The notes below the pieces were generated by a model. The model saw only the letters and a program-made list of their open reading frames with translations, was not told the origin of the DNA and searched no databases. A stretch of DNA of 64,000 nucleotides from Amphibalanus amphitrite (lineage: Eukaryota; Arthropoda; Thecostraca; Balanomorpha; Balanidae): NCBI RefSeq assembly GCF_019059575.1, contig NW_024881619.1, positions 930,001-994,000 of the forward strand, written 5' to 3'. Shown here piece by piece: positions 21,740 through 32,469 of this stretch. Position 1 is the stretch's first letter. The number at the start of each line of letters is the position of its first letter. A program made the translations under genes and the position numbers.

Positions 21740-22125
21740 ATATCTGAGGTGGGGTGTAAAAAACGTCTGCGGAGTACGCAGACGTTTTTCTCCACGACAA
21801 AGGGTTACCCTTTCCATTTACCCACTGTCGTTGGGTAATTTTTACCCCATTATAGAGGGTAAAGAACGGGGGATAACTCCTTGTCAGAGAGTTAACGCCG
21901 GGGGTAACTCCCTGTCAGAGGGTAAATGAAAAGGGTCTACCCTCTGTGCGAGTGTAATTAAAAGGGTTTACCCCTGGATCGGGGGTAAAATCGAAAGGGT
22001 CTACTCCCTGTGCGAGGGTATCCCAGAAGAGTTACTCCACGGTGGGGTGTAAAAAACGTCTGCGGAGTACGCTACTCCGTAACAGCGGGTTTACCCCCCA
22101 GCCGGGAGTAAAAAAGTTTTCAGTG
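21740..22125. repeat. Imperfect GGGTAA/TTACCC repeat tract
   Basis: Irregular units of about 30-50 bp start with GGGTAA or its complement and include phrases such as CTCCCTGTCAGAGGGTAA and CTCCCTGTGCGAGGGTA. The block GGGGTGTAAAAAACGTCTGC occurs twice (about 21751 and 22044). Confidence 0.6.
21759..21789. repeat. Perfect 12-bp-stem hairpin
   Basis: AAAAACGTCTGC (21759-21770) is exactly complementary to 21778-21789, with a 7-base loop GGAGTAC. A second copy of the left arm and loop, without the right arm, is at about 22052-22071. Confidence 0.8.
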
Positions 22126-22151
22126 TGCCGTAAACTCCGGCCAGTGCTGCC

Positions 22152-22191
22152 AAATCCTATTTACGGCATTGCAATGCCGTAAATAGGATTT
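22152..22191. repeat. Perfect 40-bp palindrome
   Basis: AAATCCTATTTACGGCATTG (22152-22171) is followed immediately by its exact reverse complement, with no spacer. A second short palindrome, CCAATGCATTGG, follows at about 22196-22207. Confidence 0.9.
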
Positions 22192-22399
22192 GCTACCAAT
22201 GCATTGGTGGGATTGGGCCCTGGAACGGCCAGCTGACTGGCAGTTGGCTGAGAGCGACGACCATGGCGTGATGCGTGTGTGCGCGCTCGTGTTGTGCCGT
22301 GTGCAACAGCTATGTTCAGACTTAGAGTGCGGGGATAATGCACCGCAATCTCCACAGAACTTTTGAAGCAAATCAACAACAACAGCATATGCAGCAGTT

Positions 22400-22595
22400 C
22401 CGTGAGCCTAGTGAAGGACAGATACATGCTGTACGTAACTCGAGAGGTGCCAGGCCTAAAGAAGTGAAGCGCAGAATGCAGGTACTGTGCCCACACTCAT
22501 GAAATACCAAGGAAGGCATGTCCTGCATCTTATTCTGAGTGTTCCAAGTGAGGTAAAGTTGGGCATTGGGCTGTAGCATGCCATGCCCCTGCAAC
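22400..22595 (+). pseudogene. Ty3/gypsy-type gag zinc-knuckle remnant
   Basis: In the frame through 22477 the sequence reads CRYCAHTHEIPRKACPA, then C-S-K-stop-G-K and VGHWAVAC. This is the tandem zinc-knuckle arrangement (CxxC...H...CPA...CxxCGK.GH....C) of gypsy Gag proteins. One knuckle cysteine codon is TGA. A phrase RGARPKEVKRR precedes it in another frame. It is a short, dead C-terminal gag remnant lying directly upstream of an SGNH fragment. Confidence 0.5.
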
Positions 22596-22689
22596 CATGA
22601 CTGAAAGCAAAGATTGCCAAACAAGGAAGGCTAACCAGGAGGGAGTGGCGGCGGCGGCAGCGGCGTGCGTGCAGCCAGGTCCCGAGCCA

Positions 22690-23250
22690 GTTAAAGGCAT
22701 CTTTGTAATCGGCGACTCGATGGTGCGCCGCGCTGACCTGCGCCCGGCTTCTGCAGACTACCGGGTACGGAGACGTGGGTCCCTCGCGGCAAAACTTGGC
22801 ACGCCTGCATCCCCGTGCTGGAGGGGAGGGCCCGCGTCTGGGAACAGCAGTGCCTCAACAACGGCGTGATCCCCTGGCTAATTGTGATCTGGCTAGGGGG
22901 TAATGATGTGTACCCGAGGGCCTCCCCACCCGGCCACTGACATCGGGGCGCTGGCGACCATTGGCGACACACTCCAAGCCATCGGGATTGCTGGGAGGAC
23001 ACGGCCGCTTTTCAGCTGGATCGCGCCCTCTGCACGGTGGCCCGTGAAAGATTGGGCGCAGGGGCGGCGATGTTTGTCCAGTGTGGGCACGCCGTATGTA
23101 GGGCCGTCTATGAGGCTGGACGGAGGAGGGCCTACAAGACGAACAGAGAGCTGTTCGAAGAGGCCCTCGTGCACCTGAACGCCGCGGGGTACGCCCAGGT
23201 GGCCGGCCGTATGCCGGAGGGGCTGGAGGTGGGAGCAACGCGGGAGTGAT
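22690..23250 (+). pseudogene. SGNH hydrolase-like fragment with blocks I, III and V
   Basis: Three motifs of SGNH-fold esterases occur in the right order. They are GIFVIGDSMVRR (block I, GDS with the nucleophile serine), IVIWLGGNDVYPR (block III, GxND), and VHLNAAGYAQVAGRM (block V). They fall in different frames, with a stop after block III. The block V aspartate two residues before the histidine's neighbour is replaced (ALVHLN instead of DGVHLN), so activity would be lost. It lies 100 bases after a gypsy gag knuckle and just before a hAT-type MITE. Confidence 0.55.
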
Positions 23251-23405
23251 AGTGAGACGCATGGCAGCGATGACATGTGATTGTGTATATAGCCGGATGA
23301 TGTGAGCGTTCAGCGTATGTTTCGGAGAGGGGAGGGATCAGGGGTGTTAGGGATATATGTTAAAGGCGCCAGCGCTGAAGGCGCACGTTATTCATAACGT
23401 GTTGT

Positions 23406-24107
23406 CAGGCATCGGTAAAATCCTTTTTGAAAGGATTGCATCCCCAATCCACATTCCTAGTGCCGAAGTGGATTGCATTCCTACCCGCAATCCCCTTTTT
23501 CACTTGGATTGTGATCAAATCCGCAATCCTTTTTTGCAATCCTGTTGTATTATTATGTGCACTAGTGGTCTCTGGGGGGAGGGAGGGGGGGGGGGCATAG
23601 GGCCGTGCCTCCATCCCCAAATCACCCATTTCTAGTAGGTATCCAGTCTTGCGAGTAATTCCTATCTAAGGCACAGGTATTTTATGGGAAATATTTTTTG
23701 CCTCAAACACCCCCACATTTAAACCTCTACCCAACCAGTGTTTTATATTTTCAAAACTCGCCCTCAAATACGTAATTTTGCTCTTCCTATATAGTTCATC
23801 AGCGTATATTATTTTGAGCGTTTATATTAAAAGCGTTTAAATTATTTTAAGTTTCGATGTAAAGCCCTTGATAGCAAAGTACATTAAGCCGATGAAGCCG
23901 ATCTCATAATTTTCAATCGCAACAAACCATTTCAAAGCACTAATCAAACACAATACGGATTGGATTGCAAAAATTGGAAGTATGATGCAATCCAATCCGC
24001 AATCAAATCCTGTTTTTTGGAATGGATTTCAAATCCAGGTGCAATCCACCAAAAAGGAATGCAATCAGGATTTTGCAATCCTGCAATCACAATCCTACCG
24101 ATGCCTG
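23406..24107. mobile_element. hAT-type MITE with GGATTGC/GCAATCC repeats
   Basis: A perfect 8-bp target duplication CGTGTTGT (23398-23405 and 24108-24115) flanks inverted ends CAGGCATCGGTA. Both subterminal regions are filled with AATCC, GGATTGC and GCAATCC motifs in both orientations. No protein is encoded. An 8-bp duplication with CA...TG-type termini is diagnostic of hAT elements. Confidence 0.88.
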
Positions 24108-24347
24108 CGTGTTGTTGATTATTGTTTTTGAGTCGACGAAGGAACTGATTTATGTGTGTGAGTCAGTCAGGCGGTGCGCTTGACCTGCGCTTGACCACGA
24201 ATGGTAAGCTGGAGTATGTTGCACAATACAAGGACAAGGACGTGCACGATTTCTAACACTAACCAGGGTACAATGCACAAGGACAGGTTTGAAAACAGGA
24301 AGTCTGGTCAAAGACGCATTGCTGAAATGAGCTCAAGAGAACATGAA

Positions 24348-24412
24348 CATGCAGAAGAAAGACAAATGAGCTCCACGGATGAAAATGAGCACATCTTCTT
24401 CGACACCCTGTA
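24348..24412 (+). repeat. 65-bp duplicated segment, copy 1
   Basis: The stretch from GAACATGCAGAAGAAAGAC to CTTCTTCGACACCCT is found again, essentially unchanged, at about 30384-30448, 6 kb away and in the same orientation. Confidence 0.8.
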
Positions 24413-24429
24413 TGTTCGGCGGTTCTCAC

Positions 24430-24569
24430 CTCCTATTCATGGACGGCGTGGCCCCCGTGCTCACGGCCGGACAGATCGCCACGGCGACGCGTCGAGACCG
24501 CCTGCTGTCGCGTGTCTTGACCTACACGCACAGCGGCTGGCCGGACCGAGTCGAGCCGGAGCCCAAGGG
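24430..24569 (+). pseudogene. Ty3/gypsy RNase H-integrase linker fragment
   Basis: The frame reads HLLFMDGVAPVLTAGQI, then ATRRDRLLSRVL and SGWP. This is the spacer between RNase H and integrase in gypsy polyproteins. It breaks off at the left end of an inserted element. The integrase zinc finger resumes after 26500, so this is probably the left half of one interrupted element. Confidence 0.55.
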
Positions 24570-26500
24570 CGGCGCCACCGTGGGGGCAGTGGGGGCAGAC
24601 TGCCCCCACTGACAGGAGGCCGTGGGGGCAAGACTATGTTTTTGCCCCCACAAAACTTGGCTGATGTTGAAAAGGGAACAGAAGACCGGTGCAACATTCA
24701 TGATAGGTGGTTATAATAGTACGCTTGTTTTTGACGGTCCCCGTATCAAGTGCATCAGCAGAACGTTTGTTCTCAGACCGTCTGTTGCATATCTCCTACT
24801 CCCACTCATTCTCCTACTCATTTTGATTCACCAGAAGGCTGCCATGTGATAGGTATGTATATATCCGGGTTATTTGGAAATGTATGTGGGTCACCCTAAT
24901 GGAGCTTATTCTGGTATATCAATCGTGTGTGAGAGAATCGCACATATACGTACTACGCCTACGGGAAAAGGGAAAGTTCTCTTTTACCTAGTTCAGTACC
25001 TAGTCAGTACCTAGTTCTAGGTAGGTAGGTACTGACTATTGTTTTGAGGAATACACCATTTTACATCTCAACGAGCAACATAACGTTTTCACAGGTCTTT
25101 GTGTCTCGCAATCTAGTTTTATAGTTTTATTTACTCGCGACCTCAAGCCGGCCGGGCCCGGGGGTAATCCCAACCACCGCAGCCCGGGGGTAGCCCCCCC
25201 CCCCACCTGTCTAACTCCGTAAATAAGGCAGCTACGGAAACAAAAATGGTACCAAACGAAAGGTATCTACGAGAAGATTCTAAAGCATCTAAATTTTTTG
25301 ACCTCAAGCCAATTTTCAAGGTCAGAAGTCAAGGTCAAAGGCAAAAACCGGCACTTTTGTGTAGTGCTATTAAACATCTTTTGTGGTCCAGAGGACGGCA
25401 TGATGCATAAAACCGGCTAAAATGGATGTTAAACGAAAGAAGAGAGTCTGGAGATTCCGATGATGTGCATAACATTCAAGTTCAAGGTCACGGTCATGCT
25501 CAAAATTGACCACAAACTTTGCCACTTTTTCTTAAATCTTGTATACTAAATTCCGAGATGTTTTGAAGCTTAGCGGACCCCTATTTGTGCTTTACCTTAC
25601 GATACAAGGCTGCTACAAGTCAACTCAAGGTCAAAGCCACAAGAGAGTATCCTTGCTAGAGGCTATTTCACTTATTCAAGTCAGGCATAATAACTATGAC
25701 ATGTTTTGCCATCCCGAGACTCTAAATGAATGCTTAGAGCAAAATGGATGCCAGAATCGTGATCAGCGGCTACGAAATCATCACAAACGACCTTTCATGT
25801 GTCAAAGTCAACCAAAGGTCATTCGAGGTCACATGAGTGATGAGGTCAACGTAATATATATGTCATTCGACGTCGCTTGACAAGGCGAATGCGAAGGTAC
25901 CTTTGCCGTAGCTCCAGGACCATTTTTGTTGAAGTTATTTGCGAAAAAAAAATAAAGCCCAGTTCGGGGTCGTTGACCTGACCTCTAACCTCAGGTCACC
26001 AAAGTTACTTAAGTATTTTTTCTAGGTCAAATGCTACACAACCGTGCTCATAATTTGTCTTTATTTTATTTCTAAAACTATTTTGGCTGCTAGCTGAAGT
26101 TCACGTCTGTGACGCCGAAGTTTGCCGTGCAGGGGTCTAGAAAAATCGGCCCTGAGACGTTATCAAGGAGGCTAGGTCCAAATTTTTTGCTTCAAAAGAT
26201 GTCAAATTAATGGGAAATAAGGTACAACAAGTTTGGTCTTTCTATCCCTAAGCGTTCGTGAGGTATCGCAAATATTCGCCAGGGGGAGGCGAAAACGCCC
26301 CCCCCCCCTCCGGGCCCGCGAGGGTTAATGGCTAAGCTCAATAGTCAATACGTATGCATTAAACCTGAAACCATAATAATTTTGAATGGCAACATCTAAC
26401 TCGGGGCAAGGTGCTCATGGATTTTGCAGATTGGCGTATCAGACAACAGTCTGATCACCTCAAGCTTGCCCCCACTGGCGAAAATTCGTGGCGCCGCCAC
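24570..26500. mobile_element. DNA-element insertion splitting gypsy pol
   Basis: The left end (GGGCGGCGCCACC, then TGGGGGCAGTGGGGGCA) is inverted at the right end (TTGCCCCCACTGGCG ... GTGGCGCCGCCAC). The shared terminal core GCGGCGCCAC and the neighbouring TGGGGGCA blocks make an inverted-repeat pair. No transposase was found inside. It contains AGGTCA-element copy D. No target duplication could be fixed. Confidence 0.45.
25145..26327. repeat. AGGTCA-rich MITE-like element, copy D
   Basis: It is paralogous to copy A (1372-2566) from the GGGGGTAATCCCAACCACCG end through to the GGGCCCGCGAGGGTTAA end, with small indels. AGGTCA motifs cluster at 25318-25340, 25483-25500, 25800-25850 and 25975-26000. 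There is no ORF. Confidence 0.65.
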
Positions 26501-26524
26501 TGCGCCGGAGCCAGTGCCCCCAGT

Positions 26525-27629
26525 GCATCCGGCGGCAGGTGTTGGAAGAGCTGCATGAAGGCCATCTCGGCAGCGCCAAGATGAAGGAGTGGCGCGCAGA
26601 TATGTCTGGTGGCCTAAAATGGACGCAGAGCTCGAGGCGATGGCGCGAGACTGCGCCGCGTGTATGGAAAAACGTGGCGCGCCGCCGAGAGCGGAGCTGC
26701 ATCCGTTGGAACCGACAGACAGCTGTTGGTTCCGCGTGCATATTGACTCTGCGGGACCCTTTCAGGGAACGTCCTTCCTGATCGTGTACGACAGTTATTC
26801 GCGCTGGGTGGAGGCGATGCCGATGCGTGAAACGACGACGGAGAACACGGTACGCGTGCTGCGAGAAATATTTGCAAGATTTGGACTGCCGGTACAGCTC
26901 GTGAGCGATAACGGACCTCAGCTGACCGCTGCTGCCTTCGAATACTTTCTCCAGTCTAACGGCGTGCGTCACATCCGGACGGCGCCCTGGCACCCGAGCA
27001 GCAATGGTGCTGCTGAGCGCGCGGTGCAAACCATCAAAAACGCGCTAAAAGCTGCGGTGAGGGACGGCGGCACGCTGTCTCAGCGGCTGCAGCGTTTCCT
27101 GCTGGCGTATCGGGCGGCGCCACATGCCGTTACGGGTCGGTCGCCGGCGGAAATGTTCCTCGAGCGCAACGTCCGGACAACCATGGACCTGCTCAAGCCG
27201 GACGTGAGCGTGAGGCAGAGGGAGGAGAAACTCCGGCAGTGGCAGAGCGCTGGAGGACGGGACAGGCCGTTCGTGATCGGCGACCACGTCTGGACGCGGG
27301 CGTATGGCGGCGCTGCCAAGTGGAGGCGGGGCGTCATTATGGCCCGGACAGGCCCGCTGTCCTACAAGATCGACGTGGATGGCAGCGCCATTTGGTCCCC
27401 ACACGTTGATCAGCTCCGTCATGCTGGCGCGCCCCGCGACCCCGACACGCCTGTCGAGCCCAGTGCAGTCCCCGGACCCGGCGCAGTCGGCTGGCCGGGC
27501 GCGACTCACGGCGGCGGCACTGTCAGCGGACGCGGCGCGGCCTGCGGGCCTGACGCCGGTCATGGTACGGGGACCCGCAGTTGCTACTGTACACGAACCC
27601 CAACTCTAGCCGTCTGTCCTGTCCAGTAA
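26525..27629 (+). pseudogene. Ty3/gypsy integrase, frameshifted and 5'-truncated
   Basis: Integrase inserts retroelement cDNA into the genome. The H2C2 zinc finger starts in one frame (VLEELHEGHLGSAKMK) and continues after a frameshift near 26588 in the main frame (WWPKM...CAACMEK). The catalytic core carries all three acidic residues: VHIDSAGPF, LVSDNGPQ, and the E of SSNGAAERAVQ. A GPY-like LARTGPLSYKI-type segment and an H-D-L-R tail follow. The main open frame runs 26589-27629. The upstream pol segment is separated by the insertion at 24570-26500. Third positions are very GC-rich. Confidence 0.85.
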
Positions 27630-27689
27630 CAACCGATAACATTGATATCGACTGCCGGTCCCTGTACAAGAGCAGCTGAGGTTTTCTGT

Positions 27690-28140
27690 GCGTGCCCTCT
27701 GAGAGCTTATCGTTGTTCCCTGTGAGGGTGCTGGGACAATTTACTCAGGGTCGCTGTACAGTAGCAACTGCGGGTCCCTGTACCGGTCAGCGGCAGCGGT
27801 TCGGGAGCGGCCAGGAGCCCGGACACGGTCCCGGTCAGCAGCGTCACGAGCAGCGGCCCGGTACCGGGGCGGCCGGCGGCTCAGGAGCGACCAGCAGCCC
27901 GGGCACGGGCACGGTCCCGGTCAGCAGCGGCACGGGCAGCGACCCGGTACCGGGGCGGCCGGCGGCTCAGGAGCGGCCAGCAGCCCGGGCACGGTCCCGG
28001 TCAGCAGCGGTACGGGCAGCGACCCGGTACCGGCCAGCGGCACCTGCACACGCGGCCGGTCTCCTGCAGACGGTAGACCCGGTACGGACGCCGGCAGCAA
28101 CGCCGACACCACTGGTCGGCCGGAAACAGACGGGGCGCCA
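27690..28140 (+). repeat. GC-rich 80-86 bp tandem repeat after integrase
   Basis: Units beginning CGGTCCCGGTCAGCAGCG start at 27826, 27912 and 27992 (periods 86 and 80). The tract keeps long frames open without any family motif. It may be the low-complexity C-terminal or 3' part of the gypsy element. Confidence 0.65.
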
Positions 28141-28448
28141 GACGTGACCAGAGTCGGCGAGGACAGAGACAGACAGCTGGGAACAGGAAACGGCGCCAGC
28201 GCGGCGGATCAGCCGGTAACTCATGGTGTGTCAAAAGGGGAAATAGCCGGTGCGCCGTCTGGCAACCCGGCAGCCCGCCGCCATAGGGAAATTCATGCTT
28301 TTTGTCGCTTTTTCGCTCCTTATGAGTCACTTGATCTAATTAGAGCTTAACTAGGAACGAGGCGGGTCACTTGGACGTATTCGGGAGCCGAATGCGGTGT
28401 TTTGGAGCCAATACCTGGGAAACCCTATCCGCCCAATGCGAGTTTTTA

Positions 28449-28954
28449 AAGGAAAAGGGCCACCTTTAACATGGGGATTGAAACTGAGATAGCCATCTTG
28501 TAGCCCGTGTCCGAAAACCTGACTGTCTACCTCCTTACGGCCGATTTCGGCCTCCATTCGTAGTTATCGGCAATTTTAAAAGAAAATACGCCAGGAATGC
28601 GTCCTTATCCCAGGAATGCGTTCTTATCCGACAATACAGCCACCCGCGGCGAGGCTTTGGTTTTTTACCAATCAGCTCCAACCAGCTCAGCTTTAACCAA
28701 TCAGCTTATCTGACACAATCCGACGAGTCTGTCTTCTGAACGCTGATTGGCTTGAGTGTGACGTCATCGCTATGCCATCATACAGTAGGTGCCGTAGAGA
28801 GTATCAACATAGTACCAATATATTAAATAGTTTTAAATACTTTTTCGCGAATTGTGCACTTCTGGCACCAGTTTTAAAACGAAAATGAAAAATAATAATG
28901 TCAAAATGAAAAACAACGATATCTTCATATTTCACGAAGGTGGCCCTTTTCCTT
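28449..28954. mobile_element. MITE with TA target site, family member 1
   Basis: Inverted ends AAGGAAAAGGGCCACCTT are flanked by TA on both sides. The stretch just inside the left end (TTTAACATGGGG...GAGATAGCCA) matches the inside of the right end of the element at 31397-32469, so the two are relatives. There is no ORF. Confidence 0.7.
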
Positions 28955-30380
28955 TAAGAGTCTGCATGCCCAAATTAACGTTGAGCGCGGCCGTTTTCGG
29001 TCGGTTTTCCGCGACCTTGTGGCGAAATCGCCTTATTTATTCAACCAGGGTGGGCTAATTCGCTTAACTAGGAATGAGGCGTTGAAGAGAATTGTTCAAG
29101 GAATAGAGCTGTGCAAAAATATTTTTTGTATTGTTAAAACTGTATCCGCCCTCGAACGATAAATATTGTTGACCCATTAGAAACACATCCCCTAGGATGC
29201 GTTTGGACTTGGCTGGATCTAATATTAGCGAGTATCTGCTAATGCAGTTTCTTGGCTTACACAGTACGCACACAAGCATACATACTTCCTGCCCTTGGTT
29301 ATTCCTCACTTGAATGAAAATTTTGCTGTAATAACTATTGCCAGCAGTTAACAGGTTTTAGTGCAGTGCCAATTCGGAACCGTTCAGCGCCGCCATTCGG
29401 CGGCCGGCGGCGGAGCGGCGCCGCCGCGCCGGCCGCAGCGCCGCCGCTCTGGCAGGGTGTTTGACTTCACATCTCTGTTGCTAGAAAAGTTGTGGACCGA
29501 TTTACTTGATTCTTGCATGAAAAGATCCGCCATTCAATTCTTAGCAGGTAACGAAAATTTGACGTCAATTGCACGATCTGCTGCCCATATTGTGGTACTG
29601 CCATCTATTGACAAGGCTGGCGAACTAAAGCCGGGCGGCTATTTCCACTTTTGACACACCATGTGCTGGCACACAGGCAGTGAACCCCGGAGCTGGGACC
29701 AGCACACGCGGCGGCCGCCGGTCCGGCAGGCGCCGGAAAGCAACCCGCCGACTTATAACGGAACTGTGACTGAAACGAACAGGTCGTATACTGTAAGCCA
29801 ATCTTTGAGTAGATTCTATGTAACCTTAACGCCACGAATAGGTGAGGGGCAGCGATCTTTTGTTTCCACACCACGACTCCTCGGTGTCTTCAGAAGCAGG
29901 ACTTGTTTTTTTTTGTATTGTCGTTGCACTCTGACATGTTCGTTACATCTTCGCATGGTACCGGGCGTTCGATTTTAAGGAGGGCGATGCGTCGGGGAAA
30001 TTGACGTAAAGCAACTTTTTGTGGAGGTCGATGTTTGGATCTTTTTGGTTGTGGTTTTGGACGCCGGTTGGACTAACGCGTTGTTTAGTTACAAGCCCGA
30101 ACGCTGATGTGGTTACACCCAATTTTAATTAAAGAGGGTAAGGTGTGGTGGCGTCGCCCGCCAAAGTTACCAAAGGACTCCCTCCGCCGGTAGAGATCCC
30201 CCTGCCTTGGCAGCATGTTACCGCGCCCGCATATATGGCAGCACGTGGGGGAGTCAGTCGCACCCGTCCCCGGCACGGTCCGGGGAGGATCCATAAACGT
30301 GTGATTATAGATTGCGTAGCCGAGAATAAACTTGCCCAAGAACCGCGTAAGTCTCGCTAGTCGGCTCACGACATAACAAT
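28955..30380. other. Unassigned sequence
   Basis: A CTTAACTAGGAAYGAGGCG motif occurs at both 28347 and 29065 in direct orientation, just outside the MITE. A GC-rich GGCGGC stretch lies at 29398-29450. Open frames of 90-110 codons (29361-29654, 29661-29978) show no recognised motif. Confidence 0.35.
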
Positions 30381-30448
30381 GAACATGCAGAAGAAAGACA
30401 AATGAGCTCCACGGATGAAAATGAGCACATCTTCTTCGACACCCTCTG
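30381..30448 (+). repeat. 65-bp duplicated segment, copy 2
   Basis: Matches 24348-24412 in the same orientation, ending CTTCTTCGACACCCTCTG. Confidence 0.8.
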
Positions 30449-31396
30449 CATCTCCGTCTGTGTATGACTTGGCCGTCAGGTGACAAAGGCCAGGGTAACA
30501 AAATGTATATATCAGCCATACCATACCCCAGGGCGTCACTGATGCGATTTCGAATTAGCCTCCTTGTGTGCCATTCTAGGAGCAACGCGTTGCAGCCCTC
30601 CGTTTTTTTTTTTTTTTACGTGTCGTCTGGTCTTTCCACGCAGGGCGCGGAGCTCATAGCGGCGACGGAGATAACGTCACCCGAAGAGGCCGATCTCGTG
30701 GAGAAATTCTGCAGAACCAAGAGCGGGTGGCGGCGCAAACCGGTCACTGCCAAGAGGCAGTATCGTCGGCTCTGCACGATCTACAAAAAGGCAGCTGAGG
30801 AAACCGGCGTGAGTTGCGGAGACATACTGCGCAGACATGGCGACGCATTGGAGACGGCTCTGCCGGCCGACCTGCCGAAGCACAAGCCCTCGTCAAGTCT
30901 AACGCGATAGCTCTACTCGAGTTCGTCAGGTTTGTCCGCGCGCGACAGCCCGAGCAGTCTGCAGAATGGGCGGCCATAATAGGTCAGCTGGGAACTCGGA
31001 AGCGTTTCTGCTCTTGACCTTCACAGGACGGCCGAACTTCAAGATTGGATGGGAGAAGAAGGATATCTCTCCTCAAAGAAAGAGCTATGTGAGCTCAGGA
31101 AACGCACTCTGGAGGAACTAGCGGCAGTTGTGACGAGGGAGGAACCACAGTCCAGGAGCGACGCTGTCAAATCAAAGTTCGTCGGCTGGTTGCGGTGTCG
31201 CTTCTCTGCGATTATTTCCCACGTTCTGGTGCAACATCGAATGCCACACTGACGGAATATCGGGTGATGAAAGGAAACACAATACGTGTCGCAGAACATA
31301 AATCGAGAACGTCTTACGGCTCCCTTAACCTAGTAGTGCTAGATCCGGGAGAGTACCTTTGACTGTATGTGGACAAATTCCGTCCTTGGTTGATTA

Positions 31397-32469
31397 AAGG
31401 GACCCTCCCACCTTCAAAAAAGTTTATGAATTGGCATGAAAGTGATGTCGCTCGGTTCAGAAAGAGCGAAAACGAATATCCACCAAATTTCACCGAAAAA
31501 TATTCACCGGTTTTCAAGATACAGGGTGACACAAAAAAAGCGGTCATCACCAAAATTCGAATAACTTCGGAAGTTTTATTCAGATCATCACCAAACTTCG
31601 GCCACTTTAGGTCACACCTATGTAGCAGACATCCACCAAGTTTCAAGTCTTCACTACGAATACTTTTAGTACAGTGTGTGTTTTACGGACGCTCCACAAT
31701 GTGCTCCAGGTGAGCGCCCCGGCGCTGCAAGGCGTAGGCACACTTGCATCCGGCGGGCAAAGTTGCCGATAACCCGATAAGAATAACGTTTCAGGGGCAG
31801 CACACCCCCTGAGCACTGTCTCCAGAGGCCATTGCACTCTGTAAAGTGCACAGCCATCCGGTTATCGACAACTTTGCCCGCCGGATGCAAGTGTGTCTAC
31901 GCCCTGCAGCGCCAGGGCGCTCACCTGGAGCACATTGTGGAGCGTCCGTAAAACACACACTGTACTAAAAGTATTCGTAGTGAAGACTTGAAACTTGGTG
32001 GATGTCTGCTACATAGGTGTGACCTAAAGTGGCCGAAGTTTGGTGATGATCAGAATAAAACTTCCGAAGTTATTCGAATTTTGGTGATGACCGCTTTTTT
32101 TGTGTCACCCTGTATTAGACTTTTACTTTAGTTTACTTTTTTTGAATCTCCGCTGTTTCTAGCGACTTTATTTTAGAAGTGCGGCGTTTGCGGCAGATGT
32201 TGCGCGCAAATAGCATATACCACCGCGTGCTACAAAACGTTTTAGTCAAACATTTAAAAATAGTTAGATATCTGCGCTGACGTCACACATTCAGAGGGGT
32301 ATTCCTAAGCATTAGCCCCTCTGAATCAAAATGCTGCAATTTTGAAATTCAATATTTCCGATTTAAGGCATTTCTCGATGTTGTGAGTGCCGAAACCGGT
32401 AATTGTGAGCCAGGGACCCCATTTTGGCTATCTCAACTCAAATATAATGTTAAGGTGGGAGGGTCCCTT
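31397..32469. mobile_element. MITE with TA target site, family member 2
   Basis: Inverted ends AAGGGACCCTCCCACCTT are flanked by TA on each side (31395-31396 and 32470-32471). The region inside the right end matches member 1 at 28449. The element contains another foldback MITE (31522-32112). It interrupts a tyrosine-recombinase-like frame. Confidence 0.85.
31522..32112. mobile_element. Foldback MITE, 253-bp inverted arms
   Basis: The left arm 31522-31774 and right arm 31860-32112 are near-perfect reverse complements around an 85-base loop. Ends read CAGGGTGACAC and are flanked by TA (31520-31521 and 32113-32114), fitting a Tc1/mariner-like target. It is nested inside the MITE at 31397-32469, so it is the younger insertion. 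Confidence 0.9.

Noticed and set aside
30145-30360. Possible gag zinc-knuckle on either strand near 30230
   Set aside because: A CxxC appears on the minus strand, but the following histidine/cysteine spacing does not fit a knuckle.
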